From: Streptomyces sp. NBC_01294
Lineage (GTDB): Bacteria; Actinomycetota; Actinomycetes; Streptomycetales; Streptomycetaceae
Reading direction: 5' to 3'
Length of the DNA stretch: 64,000 nt
Assembly: GCF_035917235.1 (NCBI RefSeq)
Contig: NZ_CP108423.1
Coordinates: 248,001 to 312,000 of the forward strand
The translations under genes and the position numbers were made by a program. Positions 33,722 through 41,694 of this stretch are shown here, one piece after another (position 1 is the stretch's first letter; the number at the start of each line of letters is the position of its first letter). Below the pieces are notes generated by a model, which did not search any database, had not been told where the DNA came from, and worked only from the letters and a program-made list of their open reading frames with translations.

Positions 33722-35802
33722 AGCGCCCGCCACCAGGTCGCGCCGTAGAGCATGGTGCGCCCGACCACCGCGGCGGTCCCGTGTCCGGCCGCCCTGCCGC
33801 GCGGCAGCGCGAGCGGGATCTGCGCGGCGTGCACGCCGATGCTGAGGAATGCGTCGGCCCACCACAGCCACCGCAGCACCGGGATGTCGGGGACTCCCCC
33901 GGCCGCGGCCCACACCGCTCCGCCGACGAGGTACGCCCATCCGGCGAGCGGCACGATCCGGACCGCGCGGCGACCCGGGGAGGATGTGGGCCGGGCCTCC
34001 TGCTGCTCGGCCCAGCGGGCCAGCTCCTCGCGGCCGATCTTGGCGTTGTGCCGGATGTCCACGGGGAAGGCCGGGTGGCGCAGGAACTCCTGGAGGCCGG
34101 CGGTCGCGGCGTGTGCCCCGGCCATCGTGCGCAGTTCGGCGACCAGCTCCGTCCATGTGCTTTCGTCGAGCGCTGCCCCGTCCGCCCCTGTCTCGGTCTC
34201 CACGCAGACGACGGGCCGTTGCGCTCCGGCCGGCCCGATGCCGACCAGGGCGGTGCGCCGGACCAGGGGGTGGGCGTTGAAGACTCCCTCGCAGCGCACG
34301 GTGTGCAGGTCCCGGTAGCCGGTGCGGACCCGCTGTGCGGCGCGTCCGCAGAACCACAGCCGTCCGTCGGCGTCGAGGTGGCCGAGGTCGCCGGTCCGGT
34401 GCCAGGTGCGGGGGTCTTCGCCGCCGGGTCGTTCCTCGGTCACCTTGTGGGCGGCGTCGGACTGGGGTGCCCGGTGGTAGCGCCGGCTGACGGAGTCGCC
34501 GTGGACCAGGATCTCGCCGACGCGCCCGGTCGGCAGGCTGGTTGTGGAGTCCAGTCGAGCGAGCGGGCCGTCGGTGACGGGGGCGATGATCACGCGGGTG
34601 CCGGGGACGGGCCGGCCGACGCAGGTCCCTTCGCCCGCGGCGGCGCGGGCCGCGGTACCGCCGCTTCCGCGGCGGGTGTCGGTGTCGGCACCGGCATCGG
34701 CGTCGACATCGGCGTCGTCACCGAGGATCTCGGCCGCCTCGATCGAGGTGATCGGCAGAACCTCCGTGGCCCCGTACGTCACATGGATCCGCGCCTTCTC
34801 GTCGAGTACGCGGCGCAGCGCGGCCACGACCGCGTCTGGCACGGGGGCCCCGCCGGAGACGACGCAGCGCAGGTCGGGCAGCGGGTGGCGGCCGCGAGCG
34901 GCGCCTGTGAGGTGACCGGCCAGGTTCCGCAGCAGGGCCGGCGAGGCGAACATCGTGGTGACGCGGAATCGTTCCAGCGCGTCCACGAGCAGCGCGGGGT
35001 CCGCCTGGGCGACCCGGGCGGGGGCCAGCGGCGCGAGGACCAGGGTGGATCCGTAGACCAGGTCGAGCACCCCGTAGAAGGGCAGCGTGACCAGGGATAC
35101 GTCGTCGCGGGTGCGGCCGTGGACGGCTTCTATCTGGCGGGCGATGGACAACGCCATGCGGTGGGTGTATTCGACTCCCTTGGCGGGGCCCGTGCTTCCG
35201 GTGGTGAAGCCGATCATCAGCAGGTCGTCCCCGCCGGCCGGTGCCGCCGCGTCCGCACGGCTTCCGGTCGCGGGGGTGGTGCGCAGCGCGGAGAGGGTGT
35301 GGCCGCGGCCGAGCCGGCGCCGTCCCAGGGTGACGGGCACGCGTACACCGGCGAAGGTACGGCGGCCCAGGACGCGCACGAGCTGGGCGAGGGGCGGCCC
35401 GATGAACGCCTCGGCGCCCACGGCCCGGTAGCAGTGCAGCATGCGCCGTACCCCCATGCCGGGATCCACGACGACGGGCACGGCCCCGACCCGGAACAGC
35501 GCGAAGCAGAGGGCGAAGAGCTCCGGCCCGGGTGGGGCCATCAGCACCGTCCTGGTGCCCCGGGTGATCCCGGCGCGCCGGAATCCGCGGGCCAGCTCCT
35601 CGACCGTCTGCTGTAACTCGCCGTAGGTGATGGTGCCGTAGCTGCCGGAGCCTCGGCCGTCGGGATGGATGACGGCAGGTTTGTCGGGAAAGGCACGGGC
35701 GTTTCGCTCGAGCCACCCGGCCACGCTGTCGGTAACGGTGGCCGGCTGCTCCGCGGCCCGGCCGCCGCCGTCGGTCAACCTCGTCTGCGGCACGGGGCTC
35801 AC
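33718..35802 (-). CDS. lstC: LstC/OleC-like acyl-AMP ligase, beta-lactone synthetase
   Basis: The enzyme is 694 aa. A long ANL adenylation core has FTTGSTGPAKGVEYTH (P-loop), THVTYGATEVLPI region (IHVTYGATEV), HRTGDLGHLDADG, and NAKIGREEL with the C-terminal Lys. The subgroup is that of OleC and LstC, which activate a beta-hydroxy acid with ATP and close the beta-lactone. The last ~100 residues are hydrophobic (WAYLVGGAVWAAAGG; WLWWADAFLSIGVHAAQIPLAL), so the enzyme has a C-terminal membrane domain. I chose GTG 35802, overlapping the lstB stop (GTGA), like the other junctions; a start at 35829 is possible. A TTA codon stands at codon 63. Confidence 0.85.
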   Translation of the reverse strand: MSPVPQTRLTDGGGRAAEQPATVTDSVAGWLERNARAFPDKPAVIHPDGRGSGSYGTITYGELQQTVEELARGFRRAGITRGTRTVLMAPPGPELFALCFALFRVGAVPVVVDPGMGVRRMLHCYRAVGAEAFIGPPLAQLVRVLGRRTFAGVRVPVTLGRRRLGRGHTLSALRTTPATGSRADAAAPAGGDDLLMIGFTTGSTGPAKGVEYTHRMALSIARQIEAVHGRTRDDVSLVTLPFYGVLDLVYGSTLVLAPLAPARVAQADPALLVDALERFRVTTMFASPALLRNLAGHLTGAARGRHPLPDLRCVVSGGAPVPDAVVAALRRVLDEKARIHVTYGATEVLPITSIEAAEILGDDADVDADAGADTDTRRGSGGTAARAAAGEGTCVGRPVPGTRVIIAPVTDGPLARLDSTTSLPTGRVGEILVHGDSVSRRYHRAPQSDAAHKVTEERPGGEDPRTWHRTGDLGHLDADGRLWFCGRAAQRVRTGYRDLHTVRCEGVFNAHPLVRRTALVGIGPAGAQRPVVCVETETGADGAALDESTWTELVAELRTMAGAHAATAGLQEFLRHPAFPVDIRHNAKIGREELARWAEQQEARPTSSPGRRAVRIVPLAGWAYLVGGAVWAAAGGVPDIPVLRWLWWADAFLSIGVHAAQIPLALPRGRAAGHGTAAVVGRTMLYGATWWRAL

Positions 35803-36707
35803 CACCCCTCGGGCCGGTAGAGGGCGCACGCCGCGCTGGGGCCGGCGCCGACCGACACGAACAGGATCTGGTCGTGGTCGTCGCGGCGTACGCCGTCCAT
35901 CGCCTGGAGGTAGCCGAGTACCGGCGCCGCGGTGTGCGGCTCCCCCCGGACCGCGGCCGCGTCAGCGGATGCGCCCGCGGACGGGGACGCGGGCGGCGAC
36001 GGGGACGCGGACGGGGACGCGCCCGCGGACGGGCCGATCACCAGCGTCCGGTCGAGGTCGATGCCGATCTCCTGCGCGTAGTCGGCGGCGGCGCTCGCCG
36101 CGAACGCGCTCAGCCGCTCCGCGTGGCCCGGCTCGCGCCGGACGGTGATCGTGGTCCGCCCGTGCCGGCCCATGGTGTCGGTGTCGAGGTAGCCCTCGAC
36201 ATCGGTGGGCCGGTCGGCGGTGTAGTGGCGTACCGGCCCGAACCCGGCGTGGGGGTCGGCGCTGCGCTCCAGCAGGAGGGCGCCGGCCAGGTCCGCGTAC
36301 GGGTAGCCGGTGTCGCGGTCCGCGTCGCCGCCGGGGTGGACATCGGCAGCGGTGATCAGCAGCCGCTCGGTGCTGCCCGTGTCCAGCAGGGCCTGGCCCA
36401 CCTGGACGGCGTTGAGTACGCCGCAGGCTCCGTTCATCAGGTCGAAGGAGAAGCCGGCGGCCGGTTCGGGGTCGGCGATGTAGTCGAGGTTGATGCCGAC
36501 CTCCTTCTGGACCAGGGCCGACATGGCCGGTTCGAAGGTGTTGTGCTCGCGGTAGACGCCGACGTTGATGAGTACGCCGATGGAGGATGCCGACACCCGC
36601 GCCCGAGCCAGGGCGCCACGGGCGGCCCGGCCTGCGAGGTCCACGACGGACGTCGGGGCGGACGTGTCGGGCAGGGCTGTGCCGGCTGCCGTGATGACCA
36701 TGCCCAT
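35799..36707 (-). CDS. lstB: LstB-like ketoacyl synthase III partner subunit
   Basis: The protein is 302 aa with a thiolase-fold ketosynthase III body. Residues 88-100 (FDLMNGACGVLNA) hold a Cys at 95, and VYREHNTFEP places Glu59 where OleA uses a Glu from the neighbouring subunit. The usual His and Asn motifs near the C-terminus are not recognisable; in their place is a Ser/Pro/Ala stretch (SPSASPSPPASPS) followed by FVSVGAGPSAACALY. It therefore looks like the non-autonomous half of a heterodimer with LstA. In lipstatin biosynthesis LstA-LstB joins two fatty acyl-CoAs head to head without decarboxylation. Start ATG 36707, 3 bp after lstA. Confidence 0.85.
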   Translation of the reverse strand: MGMVITAAGTALPDTSAPTSVVDLAGRAARGALARARVSASSIGVLINVGVYREHNTFEPAMSALVQKEVGINLDYIADPEPAAGFSFDLMNGACGVLNAVQVGQALLDTGSTERLLITAADVHPGGDADRDTGYPYADLAGALLLERSADPHAGFGPVRHYTADRPTDVEGYLDTDTMGRHGRTTITVRREPGHAERLSAFAASAAADYAQEIGIDLDRTLVIGPSAGASPSASPSPPASPSAGASADAAAVRGEPHTAAPVLGYLQAMDGVRRDDHDQILFVSVGAGPSAACALYRPEGW

Positions 36708-36710
36708 GAC

Positions 36711-37769
36711 TCAGACCCCCACGTTCGTGAGCGTCGCGGACAGGGCACCGGTGACCACACCGGAGGCGGCCGGCACCAGCAGGTACGTGGCCCCGGGGCG
36801 GGCGTCGCCCGCCCTGAGGTGCTCGCACAGCGTCAGGAAGTGCGAGGTCGTGGCGGTGTTTCCGTACCGCTCGACCACGGAGAGGGAGGCAGGCATCGGA
36901 GCGGCGAACTCGGCCTCGGCCGTCTGGTTGGCGTAGTCGATGAAGCGGGTGCCGACCTGGTGCTGGATGACGTAGTCGAACTCCTCACCGGCGAACGTCC
37001 GCCCCCTCTTGGCCAGGAAGTCCCCGTGGAACCGCGGCCACAGCTTGAGCCGGTCGCGGTTGTGCATCTTCTTGTTGTCTGTGTACAGGGCGATGCCCGG
37101 GGTGCGGTCGCTGGGCATGCCCATGCACAGGTGGGAGTACTCGGAGCAGGTCATCAGCTCGATGTAGTGGATGCGGTCGGCTGCGTCGGCGGAAACGTCG
37201 AGGACGACTGCGGACGCCGAATCCCCGACCGAGAGCGAGGCGAACTGCGGGTCGTAGGAGTCGGTCATCTCGCGTGCGGCGGTCTGCGCGACGCGGGTGG
37301 CCTGCTCGCCGCTGACGACCAGCCCGCGGCGCACGGCACCGGAGCGGATCATGCGGTCGAGCAGCCACACGCCGGTCATCATTCCGGCGCAGGCGTTGGA
37401 GACGTCGAAGTGGATGGCGGAGCGGGCGCCCAGCTCCCTGGCCAGCATCGCGGCGAAGGACGGTTCGAAGGTGAACCGGCCGCCGTCCTTGAAGCGCGTG
37501 ATCGAGGCGGAGATGACGATGTCGAGGTCGGCGGCCCGGTAGCGGGAGGACTCGAGCGCGTCCCGCGCGGCGGACAGGGCCATCCCGAACGAGTCCTCGC
37601 CGGCCGCCGGTTCGGGGTCGTGGACGCGCCGCTCGGCGATCCCGGTGATCTTCTCGATGTCCACCTCCCCCAGCCCCGGGACCAGGGCGGCGAGTTGGGG
37701 GGTGGTCTGGACTGTGGCCGGAAGGCAGATGCCTAAGGCTTCTATTCGGCTGTATGCGGTGGTGCTCAT
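36711..37769 (-). CDS. lstA: LstA/OleA-like ketoacyl synthase III, catalytic subunit
   Basis: This KAS III of 352 aa has the complete Cys-His-Asn triad: FDVSNACAGM with Cys127, VIQHQVG with His270 and RYGNTATTS with Asn304. FTFEPSFAAM offers Glu102 as a possible OleA-type base. It should carry the acyl chain on Cys127 and, with LstB, perform the Claisen condensation that builds the alpha-alkyl beta-keto acid. It is the first gene of the operon, with GGAG 12 nt before ATG 37769. Codon 12 is TTA. Proteins of the same kind serve olefin and nocardiolactone pathways, but gene order here fits lipstatin. Confidence 0.87.
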   Translation of the reverse strand: MSTTAYSRIEALGICLPATVQTTPQLAALVPGLGEVDIEKITGIAERRVHDPEPAAGEDSFGMALSAARDALESSRYRAADLDIVISASITRFKDGGRFTFEPSFAAMLARELGARSAIHFDVSNACAGMMTGVWLLDRMIRSGAVRRGLVVSGEQATRVAQTAAREMTDSYDPQFASLSVGDSASAVVLDVSADAADRIHYIELMTCSEYSHLCMGMPSDRTPGIALYTDNKKMHNRDRLKLWPRFHGDFLAKRGRTFAGEEFDYVIQHQVGTRFIDYANQTAEAEFAAPMPASLSVVERYGNTATTSHFLTLCEHLRAGDARPGATYLLVPAASGVVTGALSATLTNVGV

Positions 37770-37900
37770 GTGTGTCGTTCTCCGTAGCGTTCCACCGAGG
37801 GCATGGGAGTGCCAGAGCGGTGGTTGACAGAGGGATTCAAGAGGAGCCCGAGGAATAACGGACAGTCAAGTTACCGTAGCGTACGGAGATGTCCCCGAGA
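37770..37900 (-). promoter_or_regulatory. lst operon leader and promoter region
   Basis: Upstream of lstA the base composition is less GC-rich than the surroundings. On the minus strand TTGACT occurs about 100 nt before the start codon, and a short inverted repeat (CCGTA/TACGG, 3-nt spacer, 37874-37886) lies just behind it. The latter could be an operator. No clear -10 box can be assigned, so the exact promoter stays open. Confidence 0.35.
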
Positions 37901-38286
37901 TGTCAGGGATTCGCAAATCCGGAAGATACGGTCGAATATCGGCCACCCGTCGCCACCCTGGCATCAAGCAGAACCAGAGCCTCCGCCGCTCTCGGCGGCA
38001 CCCACGCCCTCGAAAACCTGTCCGGAACCACTCGGTCCACCCCCGTCGGCACGACCGAGGCGGAACTCAGCGCGAAGCTGGCCTCCAAGTCCCGCCGACG
38101 GCGGGGCAGCGCGCTCGGGTGCCGTGAGCTCCCGGACGGGTGGGGTGTCCCGGCCGGGCGGCAAATGGCCGAGGCCTCTTCGCGGCGGAGCGACATCTCC
38201 ACGTAGGACAGGGAGACGAGGCCCGCTTCGCGGGCCGCTCCGCGCCGTGCCGGGCGTCAACTCCCCCCTCCGCCGCCACCGGCACC
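37901..38286. other. 390-bp stretch without a supportable gene
   Basis: Frames exist on both strands (for example plus 37889-38206) but none has family features or a convincing start. No regulator gene was found beside the lst operon. Confidence 0.3.
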
Positions 38287-38445
38287 TCACGCCCCGCCCA
38301 GCACCTCGGCGTACTCGGTGAGCCGACTTTCCTGGTCCCGGGTCACGTGCCGGACCTCCCAGACGAGCGCGGCCGTGTCGACGACCTCAGGTGCCGATGC
38401 GCGGCCGTTGGCCGCAGGGCGGACGCCGGTCAGCTCGGCCGGCAC
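38287..38445 (-). CDS. Possible small protein linked to a tandem repeat
   Basis: The minus-strand frame starts at GTG 38445 (VPAELTGVRPAANG) and ends with a coding-like helix, DTAALVWEVRHVTRDQESRLTEYAEVLGGA. The same frame is open further upstream through a 12-bp repeat that encodes GVPV units. No family is known. It could also be the end of a lost gene. Confidence 0.3.
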   Translation of the reverse strand: MPAELTGVRPAANGRASAPEVVDTAALVWEVRHVTRDQESRLTEYAEVLGGA

Positions 38446-38451
38446 GGCGGC

Positions 38452-38511
38452 CAGTACGCCGAGCAGTACGCCGACCGGTACGCCGACCGGTACGCCGACC
38501 GGTACGCCGAG
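38452..38511. repeat. 12-bp tandem repeat, 5 copies
   Basis: Units of the form CGGTACGCCGAC (first two begin CAG) stand at 38452, 38464, 38476, 38488 and 38500. The unit length keeps frame, so a crossing gene would gain or lose four residues (GVPV on the minus strand). Confidence 0.85.
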
Positions 38512-38626
38512 CGTCGCGGCGAAGCCGTTGCTGGTGCGGCCGGGGCTTTCAAGGAGTGAGCATGCCCGTCGGCGCGCTCATGGAGCGTGCACGGGTGCGC
38601 AGCAGCTGTCGGCCGGACGCGGGCAG

Positions 38627-38680
38627 GGCAAGGCAAGGCAAGGCAAGGGAACGCGACACGAGGGAACGCGACACGAGGGA
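38627..38680. repeat. Adjacent 5-bp and 15-bp tandem repeats
   Basis: Four GGCAA units (38627-38646) are followed by two copies of a 15-bp unit starting GGGAACGCGAC (38647-38661, 38662-38676) and a 4-bp remainder. They lie 25 bp downstream of the deoxynucleoside kinase stop codon. Confidence 0.8.
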
Positions 38681-38705
38681 GCTGGACGCGCCGCGTGGCA
38701 CAGCT

Positions 38706-39368
38706 TCAGGCCCGAAGCCCGCCCGCTGCCAGGGCCTCCTTGACCTCCCGCGCCACGCGCGCCGCGTCCTCGGGGTTGTTCACCACGTCCGTGTGGTTCA
38801 TGTCGACGACGAGGACTTCGCTGGCCGAGTAGTGCTTGTGCACCCAGTCGTCGTAGCCGGACCACAGCGTCCGGTAGTACTCGATGAGGTTCTCGTCCTG
38901 CTCGAAATCGCGGCCCCGCAGCCCGATGCGGTGCAGGACCGTCTCGAAGTCCGCCTTGAGGTAGACCATGAGATCGGGTGCCTTGCGGTACGGCAGGCCG
39001 TCGATCTCGCGCATCATCTCCTCGAGCAGCCCCTCGTACACCCGCATCTCGAGGGAGCTGATCCGGCCCAGGTCGTGATTGACCTTGGCGAAGTACCAGT
39101 CCTCGTAGATGGACCGGTCGAGGACGTTGTCGCCCTGCTTGTACGCCTCCTTGATCGAGGCGAACCGGGTCTGCAGGAAGTAGAGCTGGAGGAGGAAGGG
39201 GTAGCGCTTCGCCTCGATCTCCTCGGGGCTCGCCGTGTAGAAGAGCGGAAGGATCGGATTGTCTTCCACGCTCTCGTAGAAGACCTCGCTGCCCAGCTCC
39301 TTGGCAAGCACTTCGGCCACGCTCGTCTTGCCTATTCCGATCATGCCACCGACGCAGATCACTGACAT
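38706..39368 (-). CDS. Deoxynucleoside kinase (dNK/dGK-dCK family)
   Basis: The enzyme is 220 aa, the usual length. VICVGGMIGIGKTSVAEVLA is the ATP-binding P-loop, FYESVEDNPILPLFY carries the Glu that contacts the deoxyribose, and VLDRSIYEDWYFAKVNHDLG holds the DRS motif with the catalytic acid region. LMVYLKADFETVLHRIGLRGRDFE with the Arg-rich lid follows. It phosphorylates deoxynucleosides (dAdo, dGuo or dCyd) for salvage. ATG 39368 starts it; a 9-bp repeat lies about 170 bp upstream. It is transcribed alone. Confidence 0.9.
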   Translation of the reverse strand: MSVICVGGMIGIGKTSVAEVLAKELGSEVFYESVEDNPILPLFYTASPEEIEAKRYPFLLQLYFLQTRFASIKEAYKQGDNVLDRSIYEDWYFAKVNHDLGRISSLEMRVYEGLLEEMMREIDGLPYRKAPDLMVYLKADFETVLHRIGLRGRDFEQDENLIEYYRTLWSGYDDWVHKHYSASEVLVVDMNHTDVVNNPEDAARVAREVKEALAAGGLRA

Positions 39369-39625
39369 ACCTCACTTCTCCCCGGGGGTCTTCTGTTCGC
39401 GGGCGAGTGGGCTGAGCGCCCCACACCACTGAGACGCGTATCGGCGGTCACTCGATTCCCCGAGATCTTCATGATCAGCGCCATCTGGTCCCTGTCCGGA
39501 CCGGGGCCCGACGCAGGACCCCCTCCGCGACCGGCCGGACCGACCGGACCGACCGGACCGACCGGACCGACCGCTTCGCAGTTGCCGCGGACGGCGACGA
39601 GTCACCGGCCCACGGCCGCCTTGAA
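39369..39625. other. Upstream region of the deoxynucleoside kinase gene
   Basis: No gene supported. It contains the CGGACCGAC repeat at 39536-39571 and the probable kinase promoter. Confidence 0.3.
39536..39571. repeat. 9-bp tandem repeat CGGACCGAC, 4 copies
   Basis: Four perfect units stand head to tail, upstream of the deoxynucleoside kinase gene. Direct 9-bp repeats could also be sites for a regulator, but a slippage array is the simpler reading. Confidence 0.8.
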
Positions 39626-39904
39626 TCATAAGTGACGCTGCACCCCACACCGGCCGGAGCACCGGCTCCCACCCCACCTCGCTCTACGGCGCCACCGACA
39701 TCGGCAGTGATCTTCGAACCCTTCGGGCCGGATGCCGTTCGGGGTACCCGGCCCGGGTGGGTGCCCGGTGGCCTGCGTCTGCCGGGGAATCCGCCCGTGC
39801 AGAAGGGCGGCGCCGGAATCGGGCCAGGGCTTCATTTCCCGGTAGGCGTAGAGAGCGCTGCTTTCCACCTCGGCGAGAAGGTCCTTCCGGGACTGCTCGT
39901 CCAT
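39626..39904 (-). CDS. Hypothetical protein, 3' end doubtful
   Basis: The frame starts MDEQSRKDLLAEVESSALYAYREMKPWPDSG at ATG 39904 (ATG 39934 is also in frame). The first ~35 residues look like a true acidic helical protein. The rest is Pro/Arg-rich and may be out of frame, so the gene may be truncated. No family was recognised. Confidence 0.35.
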   Translation of the reverse strand: MDEQSRKDLLAEVESSALYAYREMKPWPDSGAALLHGRIPRQTQATGHPPGPGTPNGIRPEGFEDHCRCRWRRRARWGGSRCSGRCGVQRHL

Positions 39905-40074
39905 GCCCCGCGCCTCTGACCAGGTGCGGGCCATGACGCGCTTCGGTCACGCCGCAGCCTGCGGTGTCCCTGCGGCCGCGGCATGATCCGCCGAACAGAC
40001 TCCAGGGGGCTGGTTGATCTTGCCCGGTCGACGCAGTCACACAGGGCCGGCCTGACCCTGACTAGGATCGCGGT

Positions 40075-40470
40075 GTGTTCGAGTACCACGGGTGGATCAC
40101 GATCAGGGAGACCGCGGCCAACGAGGATGATGATGTCCGGCTGCGGCAGATCATCGATGAGCTTCGGCTTCGCATCGCCGAGATGGCCGACCCGTACCTC
40201 CTCGACCTCAGGTGGATGAACGGTGAGCCGTTCATCCACCTGGGAGGCAACGCCAATCACCGCTCAGCGACCGATGTCATTGACTTGTTCGAGCATGTGG
40301 CTGAGGTGGCACCCGGCTCTTACGGGCTTCTTCATATGCACGATGACGAGGACCCGGGCCACGAGAACGAGGCACGCGTGCTCAGACTCGCTCGGGGCAC
40401 GATCACGCAGCACACGGAGGCACTGCTGTCTCCGTGTATCCCGAAGCTGGAAGACCCCTTCACCGGCTAG
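40075..40470 (+). CDS. Imm7-family immunity protein
   Basis: The product is 131 aa starting at GTG 40075 with MFEYHGWITIRET, the N-terminal signature of Imm7. WMNGEPFIHLGGNANHRS, LFEHVAEVAPGSYGLLHMHDDEDPGHENEARVL (in segments) and a closing LSPCIPKLEDPF complete the family pattern. Imm7 proteins protect cells from cognate contact-dependent or polymorphic toxins. No toxin gene is nearby; the RHS fragment at 6369-6650 is far off. It is thus an orphan immunity gene. Confidence 0.8.
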   Translation: MFEYHGWITIRETAANEDDDVRLRQIIDELRLRIAEMADPYLLDLRWMNGEPFIHLGGNANHRSATDVIDLFEHVAEVAPGSYGLLHMHDDEDPGHENEARVLRLARGTITQHTEALLSPCIPKLEDPFTG

Positions 40471-40619
40471 AGACTGCCCGGCTCACGCGCGGAGCGACAA
40501 GCGGATCACGGCTGCGGTGACCGTGCCGTGCCGTGCCGTGAAATACGTAGGCCCGTTTGCCGGATGAGCCCCACCCACCTCCTGAGAGGTCGGCCGCCTC
40601 CGGAGCCGCCCACGGGCGG

Positions 40620-41033
40620 TCAGGAGCCCGCAGGGTTGTGAGGAGTCAGTCGGCGGTAGGCGGCGCGGGCACTGGCGATGCGGGCGATGGCGGTTCCGGT
40701 GCTCGCCGCCGCCAGGAGACATCCGAGACGACCCAGGTCGTAGCCGGCGGACCAGGTGAGTTCGCCCATGGGTGGTGTGGCAAAGCCGTTGAGGGCGAGC
40801 CAGCAGACCAGGGCCGTACCCGGTGCGGCGACGAGCCGGGCTCCGGTGCTCAGCACCGCGCACACCACAGACAGCACAAGGAGGTCGATCGTGGGGTCGC
40901 CGTGGCCGTTCAGGTAGTTGAGGACGGTGACCAGCACGAGAGCCGCGGCACCTGCGGCTGCCCACACGGAAGGAGTTGCGACGGGTCGGGGCACCGGACG
41001 AACACCGGAACTCAGACGCCTCCACTGCACCAC
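40620..41033 (-). CDS. Predicted four-helix membrane protein (DUF4118-like)
   Basis: The protein is about 137 aa from GTG 41033. Hydrophobic helices are at VWAAAGAAALVLVTVLNYL, IDLLVLSVVCAVLSTGARLVAAPGTALVCWLALNGF (two helices) and LGRLGCLLAAASTGTAIA. The arrangement, with a PTIDLL loop and an APGTALVCWLALNGF hairpin, resembles the KdpD-type DUF4118 membrane domain, here without a kinase part. A further upstream reading to 41336 is implausibly Arg-rich. Its function is unknown. Confidence 0.5.
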   Translation of the reverse strand: MVQWRRLSSGVRPVPRPVATPSVWAAAGAAALVLVTVLNYLNGHGDPTIDLLVLSVVCAVLSTGARLVAAPGTALVCWLALNGFATPPMGELTWSAGYDLGRLGCLLAAASTGTAIARIASARAAYRRLTPHNPAGS

Positions 41034-41257
41034 GCGATTCTCCCGTCGCCTCGGCCCCCGCCATTGGAGACCTCCGTCATGATGCCCGAGCCGGAGAGGA
41101 ACGGGCGTGGGGCCAGAAGGCAGCCGACCAATTCGGGCGACTCGCGGACGGAACGGTGACGGCATGAGGTCGCTCCACCGTCCACCTCCGTCTTCCGCCG
41201 ACGACCGACCCCGCCTACTCCTCCCGCACCATCCGCCACCACCTGCGACGCCGGGGA

Positions 41258-41538
41258 ATTGTTGATCACGCGGGCGGCGCGTGCGGGCTGCGTGGCGAAG
41301 CCGACCTCCTCGGGGATCCCGGCCGACCGGTGGCACCCCCGGCGTTCTCGGCCAGCGTCCAGCAGCTCTTGCGTGGCAAGTCCGACAAGAGCCCGAGCGC
41401 GAACTCCCGGGCCCGCCGCCGCGGTTCCACTCGCGCAGAACGCCTCGCGATGCAGCCCATCAGAACCTCGAACATCTCCTGCCAGCGGGCCGGATCTATG
41501 CCGTGATCTGCGGCCACCGTCTGATCCTCCGTCTTCAC
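41258..41538 (-). pseudogene. IS701-family transposase with internal deletion
   Basis: From GTG 41538 the frame reads WQEMFEVLMGCIARRSARVEPRRRAREFALGLLSDLPRKSCWTLAENAG, the start of IS701 transposases. Then, in another frame on the same strand, AGIPEEVGFATQPARAARVI appears, which is from the middle of the same protein (usual form AGIPDGVGFATKPALARRMI). About 160-200 codons with the first DDE residues are missing between them. The two halves meet near 41320. The element is dead. Confidence 0.65.
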
Positions 41539-41694
41539 ACACCGGTGATCGCCGGCGGCCTCACCCGTCCCTGGACCGGCCCCGACCCGCAAGATCATGA
41601 CGGCCGGAGTACCAAGCGGCCACGTCCCCGCAACCCAGTGTCACCATTCGGATACTTTGAGCCGACGCGGGCCGACCTCGGGGAGTGAGCGATC

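Noticed and set aside
35874..37736. 620-codon plus-strand frame opposite lstA and lstB
   Set aside because: Antisense shadow of two genes with clear ketosynthase motifs.
38452..38511. Repeat array as a possible CRISPR
   Set aside because: Units are 12 bp without spacers; a CRISPR needs longer repeats separated by unique spacers.
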